Below, piece by piece: positions 6,790 to 15,032 of a stretch of 64,000 bases of DNA. Below the pieces are notes generated by a model, which did not search any database, was not told where the DNA came from, and saw only the letters and a program-made list of their open reading frames with translations. Every line of letters begins with the position of its first letter. The first letter of the stretch is position 1. This DNA comes from Xenophilus sp003671765. GTDB lineage: Bacteria; Pseudomonadota; Gammaproteobacteria; Burkholderiales; Burkholderiaceae_C. The stretch is from positions 3,162,001-3,226,000 of the forward strand of contig CP166702.1 of assembly GCA_051414805.1 (NCBI GenBank), in the 5' to 3' direction. Position numbers and translations under genes: made by a program.

Positions 6790-8010
6790 TCAGGCGCGCA
6801 GGAGGCGCGGCAGCGGCCGCGCCGCCGCCCCGCCCGGCACGCTGCCGCCCTGCGGGAACAGCGTGCGCGCCACCTGCCCGGGGTCGATGCCGAAGCACTC
6901 GCCGGCCGCGCCGGCGATGAGCGCATCGACACTGGTGGTGGCCCGCAGGTCGCGGTTCTCGTACAGCTGGCCGGCGCCCAGCCCCGGCCAGTCGGCGATC
7001 ACGCGGCCGCCCTGCACGGCGCCGCCCATCAGCATGGCGACGGCGCCGGTGCCGTGGTCGGTGCCGCCGGTGCCGTTGGCGGCGGCGGTGCGGCCGAACT
7101 CGGTGGCGACGACCACCACGGTGTCGGCCCACGCCGCGCCCAGGCCGTCGCGCAACGCGGCGACCATGGCGTCGAGGTTGCGCAGCTGCGCGGCGAGGCG
7201 GCCGTTCTGCGCGCTGTGGGTGTCCCAACCGCCGGTCTCGATCATGGCGATGCGCGGGCCGTCGGGGCGCGCGAGAAAGCCGGCCGCGAGCTTGCCGAGG
7301 CCGGCGGCGTCCTGCCGCGGCCTGGCGCCGCCCTCGCCATTCATGCCGCCCATGGCGATGCCGCGGGTTTCCATGGCCGAACTCCACAGCGCGTGTAGTT
7401 GCGGGTCCTCCTCGTACAGCCGCGACACGCGAAGCAGCAGGTCGTCGGCAGGCTGCGGCAGCGCCGAAGGCGCGTACGAGGCGACCTCCGCCCGGCCACG
7501 CAGCGCCAGCGGCACGGTGGGCGCAAAAGCAATGGCTTCGCGATCGCTGCGCGGCAGCAGGCCGACGAGGCGATTGAGCCAGCCGTCCTTGACCTGGTAG
7601 GGCGAGGTGCCGCCGGTCTCGAGCACGTTCTGGCCGTCGAAGTGCGAACGGTCGCGGTACGGCGAGGCGGCGGCGTGCACGAACAGCGCCTCCTTCGCGG
7701 CGTAGAGCTTCGCGGACTCGGCCAGCGCCGGGTGCAGCGCGAACATGCCATCGAGCTTCGTGGCGCTCGCCGGGTCGAGCGCGATGGCGCCGCGCAGCCG
7801 CGCGTAGCCGGGCTCGGCGTACGGCACGAGCGTCTCCAGCCCGTCCGCTGCGCCGCGCTGGATGATGAAGACAAAACGCCGCGAGGTGGCCGCGCCGGCC
7901 AGCGCCAGGTGCGGCGCCACGAGCGCGAGGCCCGCGCCGGCCGCGGCCAGGCGCAGGAAATGTCGGCGATCGGACAGGGATCGGTTCGAGCGGACGGGCA
8001 TGGCATTCAT
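6790..8010 (-). CDS. DUF1501 family Tat-exported protein
   Basis: This 406-residue protein has a twin-arginine signal: SDRRHFLRLAAAGAGLAL then APHLALAG, so it is probably exported folded. The body is DUF1501, with an alkaline-phosphatase-like or sulfatase-like core. FIIQRGAADGLETLVPY, SPYRDRSHFDGQNVLETG, ETGGWDTHSAQNG and VVATEFGRTAAANGTGGTDHGTG are the usual metal-binding-site segments. Its start overlaps the stop of the DUF1800 gene by ATGA, so translation is coupled. DUF1501 and DUF1800 proteins are commonly paired, but their biochemical role is not established. It is the last gene of the ECF sigma operon. Confidence 0.9.
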   Translation of the reverse strand: MNAMPVRSNRSLSDRRHFLRLAAAGAGLALVAPHLALAGAATSRRFVFIIQRGAADGLETLVPYAEPGYARLRGAIALDPASATKLDGMFALHPALAESAKLYAAKEALFVHAAASPYRDRSHFDGQNVLETGGTSPYQVKDGWLNRLVGLLPRSDREAIAFAPTVPLALRGRAEVASYAPSALPQPADDLLLRVSRLYEEDPQLHALWSSAMETRGIAMGGMNGEGGARPRQDAAGLGKLAAGFLARPDGPRIAMIETGGWDTHSAQNGRLAAQLRNLDAMVAALRDGLGAAWADTVVVVATEFGRTAAANGTGGTDHGTGAVAMLMGGAVQGGRVIADWPGLGAGQLYENRDLRATTSVDALIAGAAGECFGIDPGQVARTLFPQGGSVPGGAAARPLPRLLRA

Positions 8011-9443
8011 CTCCGGAGGAAGTCGGGGGACACGAGCAGCAGCGCCAAACCGGTGCTGGCGCTCTCGGCGCGCGCGACGGCCGTGCGCGTCGCATCGCCC
8101 AGCGCGGCACCGGGCAGCACCGCCGGCGCAATGGCGCGCGGGTCGATGGTGTTGCCGGCCTGGGCCGCGAGACGCTGCGCCAGTTCGACCCGGCGCACCA
8201 GCGCATCGGGCGCGGCCCAGCTGCCGGCGATGTCGTCGAAGCCTGCCGGCGAGCCGGGTCGCCAGACGGGCTGGCCCAGTTGGTCGAGCAGTTGCGCCAG
8301 CCGCTGGCCCCTGGGCTCGCGGGCGTTGCCCATCGCCGCTTCAGGCGCACGCAGGGCGCGGAGCGACGAGAGCGTCCAGTCCCACGGCGTCTTGAACTTG
8401 CCGCTGCCGGCGCGCCATGCTTCCGGCGATTCGACCAGCGTCCGGTATACCGCTGGCAGGTCTCCGCCGCTGCGCTGGAAGCTGGACGCGAGCCGATCGA
8501 CCAGGGCCGGCGGCGGGTCGTCGGCGACGAAGTGGCGCGCCAGCTTGGTCGCCACGTGCCGTGCGGTGGCGGGCGCGACGGCGATGTCGCGCAGCACGGC
8601 CAGGGCCTGCGCTTCGCCGCCCTCCGCATAGGCGCGGCCCAGCACCGTGCGCGTGCCGGGCTCGTGCTGCTGCGGCCGGAACTGGAAGCCGCCCGCCGCG
8701 GCCATGTCCTGCGCCATCGGCGCAGCGCCAGCGTTCGCGTTCGGTGCCGTGAGGCTCCAGCCGGTGAGCGCGCGGGCGAACTCGGTCACGTCGGCCTGGG
8801 TGTAGCCGCTGCGGGCGCCCAGGGTGTGCAGTTCCATGATCTCGCGCGCCAGGTTCTCGTTCAAGCCGCGCGGGCGCTCGGGGTTGCGCTCGGCCGCCCG
8901 GCGCGCGGCCGGGCTGTCGGGCCCGATCGACTGTGCCTGGTCGAGGTAGACCAGCATGGCCGGGTGCCTCACCGCGGCCAGCAGCATCTGGTCGAAGCGG
9001 CCCAGCACGTGCGGGCGGATCGCCTCGGCCTCGTAGGCACCGGCCAGCGCCAGCACCTGCGGCTTCTCGACCGAGATGGCGAAGTGGTTGGACCAGAAAT
9101 GCACCAACCGCTCGACGAAGGGCGCGGGCGTGTCGACCGCGCTCGCTACTCGCGCGTGGACGGCCGCGAGGTAGCCCTCGCGTGCGTCCTTGCGGATCGC
9201 CTGCCGCGCGGCCTGGCGGTCGGCCTCGGGCAGGTCGCGCACGGCGCGCTCGCGCTGCTGGTAATCGGCCAGGATCGCATCGGTGCCGGACTGCTGCATC
9301 CACGCGGCAGGCCGCGGCGCGAAGCGGCCGAACTGGTCGAGCAGCCAGCGCCGCGGGTCGGCGGGCGGCCCGTCGTCGGGCCGTGCGCCCAGGCCGAAGC
9401 GGTTGAGGGCGATGGCCGGGGCCAGGGCGTCGGGGGTGTTCAT
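8007..9443 (-). CDS. DUF1800 family protein
   Basis: This 478-residue DUF1800 protein starts at MNTPDALAPAIALNRFGLGARP. The hallmark segments are ALNRFGLG at the N-terminus, LVHFWSNHFAIS near residues 118-129, LNENLAREIMELHTLG, and the C-terminal LLLVSPDFLRR. No signal peptide is evident, although its partner DUF1501 carries a Tat signal, so the pair may be exported together by hitch-hiking (inference). It overlaps both neighbours by 4 bases (9440-9443 and 8007-8010). The family is common in proteobacteria and has no defined enzyme activity. Confidence 0.9.
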   Translation of the reverse strand: MNTPDALAPAIALNRFGLGARPDDGPPADPRRWLLDQFGRFAPRPAAWMQQSGTDAILADYQQRERAVRDLPEADRQAARQAIRKDAREGYLAAVHARVASAVDTPAPFVERLVHFWSNHFAISVEKPQVLALAGAYEAEAIRPHVLGRFDQMLLAAVRHPAMLVYLDQAQSIGPDSPAARRAAERNPERPRGLNENLAREIMELHTLGARSGYTQADVTEFARALTGWSLTAPNANAGAAPMAQDMAAAGGFQFRPQQHEPGTRTVLGRAYAEGGEAQALAVLRDIAVAPATARHVATKLARHFVADDPPPALVDRLASSFQRSGGDLPAVYRTLVESPEAWRAGSGKFKTPWDWTLSSLRALRAPEAAMGNAREPRGQRLAQLLDQLGQPVWRPGSPAGFDDIAGSWAAPDALVRRVELAQRLAAQAGNTIDPRAIAPAVLPGAALGDATRTAVARAESASTGLALLLVSPDFLRR

Positions 9444-9994
9444 GGCGTTGTCCTTACGGCCGGGGCAGCCGGAGTCGCGGGGTTGGCGGGCGGCACGCGA
9501 AAGCTGCCCTGGGCCGACGCCAGGGCCTGCGCGAAGGTGGCGCGCTCGGCCGGCGTGAGGCTGGCACCGAAGTCGGCCACCGCGCGTTCGGTGCGTTCGC
9601 GCACGCCGAGGTCGGCGGCACGCGTGAGCGACAGGGTCGCGTCGAAGGCCCCGCGGTCGAAGACGGGGGCAGCCATCAGCTGCGCCAGCTCGCGCCGCCC
9701 TTCCCGCCCCTGGCGAACCAGCTCGGCCACGTCGCGCCGGGCATCGCGCAGCGCGGCGCGAAACGCCTGGCGCCGCTCGGGCGAGAGCCCATCGGCGGCA
9801 AAGCGCAAGCCACGCGGGGCCGCCGGTGCCGCGCCCTCCGCCGCCTTGGCCTGGACGGGCGGCGCGTCGTGCGCGCGCACGGCCCACCAGCGCCAGGCGC
9901 CGCCGGCGATGGCGGCAAGCAGGAACAGATTGAGCACCAGCGACAGCATCAGCAGCCAGCGCCTCAAGGTGGTGTGGTGGGCTTGGTCGTTCAT
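9440..9994 (-). CDS. Periplasmic Spy/CpxP-like protein (metal-resistance family)
   Basis: This 184-residue protein has an N-terminal membrane anchor (LLMLSLVLNLFLLAAIAGGAW, about residues 14-34). The periplasmic helical part contains LSPERRQAFRAALRDARRDVAEL (68-90) and a later LTPAERATFAQAL. The paired LxPxxR helical repeats are typical of Spy/CpxP/CnrX-like sensors, which bind metal or misfolded protein. It overlaps the upstream membrane protein gene and the downstream DUF1800 gene by ATGA. In a sigma/anti-sigma operon it is a natural candidate for the periplasmic sensor, by analogy with CnrX in CnrYXH; that role is inferred. Confidence 0.75.
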   Translation of the reverse strand: MNDQAHHTTLRRWLLMLSLVLNLFLLAAIAGGAWRWWAVRAHDAPPVQAKAAEGAAPAAPRGLRFAADGLSPERRQAFRAALRDARRDVAELVRQGREGRRELAQLMAAPVFDRGAFDATLSLTRAADLGVRERTERAVADFGASLTPAERATFAQALASAQGSFRVPPANPATPAAPAVRTTP

Positions 9995-10452
9995 TCGTCG
10001 ATTCCTTCCGCGGGCGCGCCCGCCGGGTCGAAGGCCGTGCGTGCCCAGCCGGACTCGGTCGCGGCGGCATGCATCGGGCCGACGGCGTCGAGCGCGGCCG
10101 ACACCAGCAGCACACCGGCCAGCGCGCCCGCCGCAACACCGGCGAGGCCCAGGCCGGCCGCGCCGGCGCCGGACCAGCCGGTCGACGGCCACCACGTCGT
10201 CCGGGGCCGGCGCCCCGGGGCGCGGGCGGGACGGGGCGCGCCGGCCTCGACGGCAGCGACCAGCGCTGCGCTGGGCGCCGGCACCGTATGCGCATCGAGC
10301 ACATGGTCGAGCGCCGCCTCGCGATCGAGCACGGCCTGCAGCATCGGGGTGCGCCGCAGCAGTTGCTCGGCGGCATCGCGCTCCTCCGCAGGCCAGCGTG
10401 CGATGCGGCTGCCCCAGGCCTGGGCCAGGTCGGCGAAGCGTTCAGGCGTCAT
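9991..10452 (-). CDS. Single-pass membrane protein in anti-sigma position
   Basis: This 153-residue protein has a cytoplasmic N-terminal helical part (MTPERFADLAQAWGSRIARWPAEERD), one transmembrane segment (about GLGLAGVAAGALAGVLLVSAAL, 98-119) and a short periplasmic tail. It lacks the HxxxCxxC zinc motif of classical anti-sigma domains. Its position directly after the ECF sigma gene, overlapping it by ATGA, makes it the likely anti-sigma factor. Position is the main evidence; the sequence alone would be hypothetical. Confidence 0.65.
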   Translation of the reverse strand: MTPERFADLAQAWGSRIARWPAEERDAAEQLLRRTPMLQAVLDREAALDHVLDAHTVPAPSAALVAAVEAGAPRPARAPGRRPRTTWWPSTGWSGAGAAGLGLAGVAAGALAGVLLVSAALDAVGPMHAAATESGWARTAFDPAGAPAEGIDE

Positions 10453-11054
10453 GGCGCGCCTCCGTTGGCCAGCTGCGCGCGCAGGCCGCGGCGTGCGCGG
10501 GCCAACAGGCTCTCGAGTGCGTCGACCGACACGCCCATGACGGCCGCCGCATCGGCCTGCGAGAGCTCCTGGTAGTGGAAGAGCACCAGCGCCTCGCGCT
10601 GGCGGGGTGGCAGTGCGACCAGCGCCGCGGCCACGCGCTGCGACATGCGCCGGTCGGCGTAGTGCTGCTCGGGCGTGGCCGCGGGGTCGGCCGCTTCGGG
10701 CAGTTCGTCGGTCGCCTGCTCGTGGCGCCGGCGCGGCGAGCGCAGCCGGTCGTTGCAGAGGTTGAGCACCACGCGGTGCAGCCAGGTGTCGAAACGGGCC
10801 TCGCCGCGGCGCCAGCTCGGCGCCTGCTTCCAGGCGCGCAGGAAGCTTTCCTGCGCCACTTCCTCGGCCTCGGCGCGCTGGCCGAGCAGGCGTTGCGCCA
10901 GCGCCAGCACGCGCGGCAGCTTGCGCGCCACCAGCTCGCGGGCGGCCTGCGGCTCGCCCCGACCGAGGCGGGACAGCAATTCGTCGTCGGGATCATCGGA
11001 TTCGGCCAATGGACACCAGCGGGAGGACGGGCCGGCGCAGCGGCACCGGGGCAT
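10449..11054 (-). CDS. ECF-type RNA polymerase sigma factor
   Basis: This is an extracytoplasmic-function sigma-70. Region 2 is visible as VLALAQRLLGQRAEAEEVAQESFLR...FDTWLHRVVLNLCNDRLR, and region 4 as LPPRQREALVLFHYQELSQADAAAVMGVS. Region 3 is absent, as expected. The ATG at 11054 gives 201 residues with an odd Cys-rich leader (MPRCRCAGPSSRWC). A TTG at 11009 (LAESDDPDDELLSRL) would give a more typical 186-residue ECF protein. Neither start has a strong ribosome site. It heads a five-gene operon in which every junction is an ATGA overlap. Confidence 0.88.
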   Translation of the reverse strand: MPRCRCAGPSSRWCPLAESDDPDDELLSRLGRGEPQAARELVARKLPRVLALAQRLLGQRAEAEEVAQESFLRAWKQAPSWRRGEARFDTWLHRVVLNLCNDRLRSPRRRHEQATDELPEAADPAATPEQHYADRRMSQRVAAALVALPPRQREALVLFHYQELSQADAAAVMGVSVDALESLLARARRGLRAQLANGGAP

Positions 11055-11128
11055 GCAGCTTCAACGCGCGGCGGGCGGCAATCGGTCGCCCCGTACTCAA
11101 AAACGCGGCGAGAAGCATCTTCGGAGAC

Positions 11129-11182
11129 AAAAGGGCCTGGAGCGCCCGCCACGTCTGCGCTGGCCGCTATGGACTCGATAGC
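11129..11182 (-). repeat. Dispersed palindromic element, copy C
   Basis: The minus strand reads GCTATCGAGTCCATAGC (palindrome, 11166-11182) and then GGCCAGCGCAGACGTGGCGG, GCGCTCCAGGCC and TTTT. It is intergenic, between the small lipoprotein stop and the sigma factor start. Confidence 0.75.
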
Positions 11183-11194
11183 AGCCTGCCCCGC

Positions 11195-11431
11195 TCAGCG
11201 CCAGCCGCGGTGCCAGCCGTAAACGGGATGGTGCCAACCCCAGCCGTAGTGCGCGTGGTAGGCCCACACGAAGCCGACGCCAGGCGCCGGGTACGTCGGG
11301 GCGATGTAGGCGACGCCCGGGGGCGCCACGTACGCGGGCGCTACCGGCGCGACCACGCAGCCGCCGAGGGCCAGGGTGCACAGCGCGACAGCCAGCGCGG
11401 CCGGGCGAATCGATCGGGGAAACGGGAACAT
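11195..11431 (-). CDS. Small putative lipoprotein, Pro/Tyr/His/Trp-rich
   Basis: This 78-residue protein has a signal peptide (MFPFPRSIRPAALAVALC) and a lipobox ALGGC, so it is predicted to be lipidated at C25. The mature part is rich in Pro, Tyr, Gly, His and Trp (YVAPPGVAYIAPTYPAPG, then HYGWGWHHPVYGWHRGW at the end). Similar short aromatic lipoproteins occur throughout Burkholderiales without known function. The His-rich tail might bind metal, which is speculative. A ribosome site (AAGGAGCCTGCCC) precedes the ATG. Confidence 0.72.
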   Translation of the reverse strand: MFPFPRSIRPAALAVALCTLALGGCVVAPVAPAYVAPPGVAYIAPTYPAPGVGFVWAYHAHYGWGWHHPVYGWHRGWR

Positions 11432-11567
11432 GGGCAGGCTCCTTCGGCCCGAACGCGGGCCATGCCTGCTTCAACGCGAGCGGCGGGCGAATCCGTCGCG
11501 GGTTGAACGAATCGTTGCACACGTGGTGTGCACATGCGGCCCAACGCCTTCCCGGATGCCGCATCCC

Positions 11568-12107
11568 CTACGCTTCGGGCCCCGACGGGCGCGGCGCCTG
11601 CAGGTCGCAGGCCATGTGCAGCTTGTCGAGGAAGCCGTCGCCGTGTGCCACCGCCATGGGCTCGATGCCGAAGACACGGAAGCCCGCTGCTTCGTACAGC
11701 CGCTGCGCGGCGGCGTTGCCCTGCGTGACCGTGAGCTGCACCGTGCGCAACCCTGCCCGTGCGCGCGCGGCCGCCAGCAGCGCATCCACCAGCGCGCGCC
11801 CGAGGCCGGTGCCGCGCGCCGCGGGCGCGACCACCATGCCGAACAGCGTTGCCTTGTGGCGCCAGCGCTCGCGCGTCTCGAAGAGCAGACCGGCCGCACC
11901 GACCAGCGCGCCATTTGCGTCGAAGGCGCCGACGGTCAGGCTGCCGGGCGCATCGCCCTCGGGCAGGCGCGCCTCCCACCAGGCCAGCGGCAGTGGCTCG
12001 CGCTCGGCCACCGTGGAGGTGAAGGCTTCGGGATGGCGCGCATAGGCGTCGAGCATCAGGGCTCTGTACGCCGGTGCATCGGCGGGCGCGAGGCGACGCA
12101 CGTGCAC
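11568..12107 (-). CDS. GNAT-family N-acetyltransferase
   Basis: This 179-residue GCN5-related acetyltransferase has the acetyl-CoA-binding motif A as GMVVAPAARGTGLGRALVDALL, followed by LTVTQGNAAAQRLYEAAGFRVFG, the typical motif B with its NxxAxxLYxxxGF pattern. The acceptor is unknown. I start it at the GTG at 12107, 11 bases beyond the sbcB stop, because GAGG lies at proper spacing and no ATG is available. It may be co-transcribed with sbcB. Confidence 0.83.
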   Translation of the reverse strand: MHVRRLAPADAPAYRALMLDAYARHPEAFTSTVAEREPLPLAWWEARLPEGDAPGSLTVGAFDANGALVGAAGLLFETRERWRHKATLFGMVVAPAARGTGLGRALVDALLAAARARAGLRTVQLTVTQGNAAAQRLYEAAGFRVFGIEPMAVAHGDGFLDKLHMACDLQAPRPSGPEA

Positions 12108-12118
12108 GGCGATGTACC

Positions 12119-13579
12119 TCAGCTTTCGGGCGCCACCATCTCGGCGTACTCGTAGAGCGCGCCGAGGATGTCTTCGGCCCGCGCGTCGGCGGTCTCGGAC
12201 AGGGTGTCGATCTCGGCGAAGTACCGGTCGACGTTGAAGGCGCCGCCCTCCCCGTCGATGAGCTTGGCCACGCGGTGCTCGAGCCAGCGCGCCTGCTCGT
12301 CCTCGTTCAGCGTCTCGGGGAAGTTGCGCGCGCGGTAGCGGAACAGCAGCTCCTCCAGGCGCGGATCGTCGAAGGACGCGCGCTGGGCCGCCAGCCGCTC
12401 GCCCGACAGCGCGCGCAGCTCGTTGAGCCGGCGCCGGTCGTTGTTGCCGACGAAGCCGCCATAGAGGTCTTCGTCCACGTCGGCGGGGCCCTGCGGCTCG
12501 CGTGCGTAGACCTCGCCCCAGATGGCGCTCATGTCGGGCAGGCCGGCAGCGATCTCGGCATGGCGCATCGCCTGCGGCAGGTCGACCGCCCAGCGCGTGG
12601 CCATGGCGTCGCTCAGCGTGCGCAGACTCGCGACCACCATGGGCGACTTGTTGAGGTGGATGCCCTTCACGGGCAGGCGCTGCACGCCCTCGGGCAGATC
12701 GGCGCTGCGCGTGAAAAGGCGCTGGCGCAGCGTGGGGATGTCGAGCGTGGCCAGTTCGCTCGGGTCGTGGGCCAGGTCCCAGGCCAGCAGCTCGTTCTTG
12801 TTGGTGGGATGGCTCGCCAGCGGCCACATCACGGCCAGGCAGCCGCGCTCGGGCGGGAACATGCCCGACACGTGCAGGAAGGGCTTGGCGGTCTGACGGG
12901 TGGCGGGCAGGCCCAGCTCCTGCGCGACGCGGTCCTTGCGGTGCAGCGCGAGCGCGAACTCGAAGAGCTTGGGCTGCCTGTCGCGGATGAGGCGGGCCAG
13001 GGCGATGGTGGCGCGCACGTCCGACAGCGCGTCGTGCGCCGCCTCGTGTGCGAGCCCGTTGGCCTTCGTCAGATCCTCGAGCCGGAAGCTCGGCTTGCCG
13101 GCCCGCTCGCCCTCCTGGTGCGTGGGCCACACGATGCCCTCGGGGCGCAGCGCGTAGGTCAGGCGCACGACGTCGAGCAGGTCCCAGCGGCCGCAGTCGT
13201 TCTGCCATTCGCGCGCATAGGGGTCGATGAGATTGCGCCAGAACAGGAAGCGCGTGACCTCGTCGTCGAAGCGGATGGTGTTGTAGCCCACGCCGATGGT
13301 GCCGGGCTGCGAGAAGGCGCGCTCGATCTGCGCGGCGAACTCGCGCTCGGGGAGGCCGCGCTCCAGGCACAGCTGCGGTGTGATGCCGGTGATGAGGCAC
13401 GAGGTCGGGCTGGGCAGGAAGTCGGGCGCCGGACGGCAGTAGATCATCAGCGGCTCGCCGATCTCGTTGAGCTGCGCATCGGTGCGGATGGCGGCGAACT
13501 GCGAGGGCCGGTCGCGTCGCGGCTTCGCGCCGAAGGTTTCGTAGTCGTGCCAGAGAAAAGTGCGAGGGGTGTCGGCCAT
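12119..13579 (-). CDS. sbcB: Exodeoxyribonuclease I
   Basis: ExoI degrades single-stranded DNA 3' to 5' and takes part in mismatch repair and recombination. The ATG at 13579 (MADTPRTFLWHDYETFG) gives 486 residues, against 475 in E. coli. The DEDD nuclease motif begins with D12-x-E14 in HDYETFG, and the later acidic residues fall in GVGYNTIRFDDEVTRF and HDALSDVRATIALARL. The ExoI-specific C-terminal domain is also present (LEELLFRYRARNFPETLNEDE). It is divergent from the serine hydrolase at 13662. Confidence 0.94.
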   Translation of the reverse strand: MADTPRTFLWHDYETFGAKPRRDRPSQFAAIRTDAQLNEIGEPLMIYCRPAPDFLPSPTSCLITGITPQLCLERGLPEREFAAQIERAFSQPGTIGVGYNTIRFDDEVTRFLFWRNLIDPYAREWQNDCGRWDLLDVVRLTYALRPEGIVWPTHQEGERAGKPSFRLEDLTKANGLAHEAAHDALSDVRATIALARLIRDRQPKLFEFALALHRKDRVAQELGLPATRQTAKPFLHVSGMFPPERGCLAVMWPLASHPTNKNELLAWDLAHDPSELATLDIPTLRQRLFTRSADLPEGVQRLPVKGIHLNKSPMVVASLRTLSDAMATRWAVDLPQAMRHAEIAAGLPDMSAIWGEVYAREPQGPADVDEDLYGGFVGNNDRRRLNELRALSGERLAAQRASFDDPRLEELLFRYRARNFPETLNEDEQARWLEHRVAKLIDGEGGAFNVDRYFAEIDTLSETADARAEDILGALYEYAEMVAPES

Positions 13580-13661
13580 GGGTGTGCAGTGGCGGGCGGC
13601 GGTGCCCGTGATCGGCCTGTATTCTCGGCCACCCCTCCACCCTCCCCCGCAAGGACGTTCC

Positions 13662-15026
13662 ATGGACCGCTGGCTCGAGGCCGCTATCGACTACATCCCG
13701 CGCTGGCTGGAGTTCCAGATCCGCGCCACCGAACGGCCGGGCGTGGCCCTCGCCATCGACCACGGGCAGCGCACCGTGCTCGATGCGGCTTTCGGCGTGG
13801 CCAACGCGCAGACGAAACAGAAACTCACGACACGCCATCGCTTTCGCATCGCCTCGCATTCGAAGAGCTTCACCGCCGCCGGCATCCTCAAGCTGCGCGA
13901 ATCCGAGCGCCTGCAGTTGGACGACGCGGTGGGCAAGCACGTCGATGGCCTGCACCCGCGGCTGGCGCAGGCCACGCTTTTGCAATTGCTGTCGCACAGC
14001 GCCGGCACGACGCGCGACGGCCCCGACGCCGGCCAGTTCATGGACCGCCACCCGTTCCTGGATAAGGCGCAGCTGATGGCCCAGCTGGCCGAGGCGCCGC
14101 CCCTGGAGGCCAACACCCGCTTCAAGTACTCGAACCACGGCTTCGCGCTGCTGGGCCTGGTGATCGAAGCCGTGACGGGCGAGCCCTACGCCGACTGGAT
14201 GCAGCGCGAAATCGTCGACGCCGCCGGCCTGCGCCACACGCAGCCTGATGCCGGGCCGGGCACGACGCGGCTCGCATCGGGGCACTCGGGGCGCCTGCTG
14301 CTCGGGCGGCGCGTCATCATCCCGGGCGACCAGTCGACGCACGCGATCGCGCCCGCGGGCGGCTTCGTGAGCACCGCCGCCGACGTCGCGGCCTTCTACG
14401 CGCAACTGCTGCCGGATGCGAAGAAGAGCGTGCTGAGCGTGGCCAGCCGACGCGAGATGCTGCGCCGCCAATGGACCGTGCCGCACAGCACCGTGCCCGG
14501 CGGCTACGGCCTGGGCACCATGCAGGGCAGCTACCAGGGCTGGGACTGGGTCGGCCACACGGGCAGCCTGCAAGGCTTTCTGTCGCGCAGCCTGGCACTG
14601 CCGCAGCAGGGCATAGCGATCTCGCTGCTGGCCAATTCGATCGACGCCTTCACCTGGCCCTGGATGGACGGCGTGTTGCAGATCCTGCAGGCTTTCGCGC
14701 GGCACGGCGCGCCCGGTGCGGCCACCCGCGCGTGGTCCGGCCGCTACTGGAACCTGTGGGGTCCTGTCGATCTGGTGCCGATGAAGGACCGCGTGTTCGC
14801 CGTCGTGCCTTCGCTGACCGCCCCCTTCACCGATGCGACCGAACTCACCGTCAAGGGCAAGGACCGCGCCCTCACCTCGCAAGCCAACGGCTACGCCGGC
14901 TTCGGCGAGCCGGCGCGGCTGGTGCGCGACGGCAAGGGGAAAGTCAAGGAACTGTGGCTGGGTGGCTCGCGCAATGTGCCGGAGGCTGTGGCGACACGCG
15001 AGGTGAAAGGCCGCTACGAGCGCTGA
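13662..15026 (+). CDS. Serine hydrolase of the beta-lactamase / class C family
   Basis: This 454-residue penicillin-binding-like serine hydrolase has nucleophile S65 with K68 in SHSK, the second motif Y156-S-N158, and the third motif HTG in GHTGSLQGF. No signal peptide is seen (MDRWLEAAIDYIPRWLE), so it is probably cytoplasmic and more likely an esterase or D-amino-acid peptidase than a beta-lactamase. A C-terminal extension with YWNLWGPVDLVPM forms an extra beta domain, as in related peptidases. AAGGACGTTCC before the ATG supports the start. Confidence 0.85.
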   Translation: MDRWLEAAIDYIPRWLEFQIRATERPGVALAIDHGQRTVLDAAFGVANAQTKQKLTTRHRFRIASHSKSFTAAGILKLRESERLQLDDAVGKHVDGLHPRLAQATLLQLLSHSAGTTRDGPDAGQFMDRHPFLDKAQLMAQLAEAPPLEANTRFKYSNHGFALLGLVIEAVTGEPYADWMQREIVDAAGLRHTQPDAGPGTTRLASGHSGRLLLGRRVIIPGDQSTHAIAPAGGFVSTAADVAAFYAQLLPDAKKSVLSVASRREMLRRQWTVPHSTVPGGYGLGTMQGSYQGWDWVGHTGSLQGFLSRSLALPQQGIAISLLANSIDAFTWPWMDGVLQILQAFARHGAPGAATRAWSGRYWNLWGPVDLVPMKDRVFAVVPSLTAPFTDATELTVKGKDRALTSQANGYAGFGEPARLVRDGKGKVKELWLGGSRNVPEAVATREVKGRYER

Positions 15027-15032
15027 CGCGCG

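Noticed and set aside
11568..14882. An 1104-codon open frame running through GNAT, sbcB and the serine hydrolase region on the minus strand
   Set aside because: Only its C-terminal part corresponds to a real gene (the GNAT protein). The rest is out of frame with sbcB and antisense to the serine hydrolase.
13662..15026. A true beta-lactamase
   Set aside because: It has SxxK, YxN and HTG motifs but no signal peptide and an extra C-terminal domain, so a cytoplasmic esterase or peptidase is more likely.
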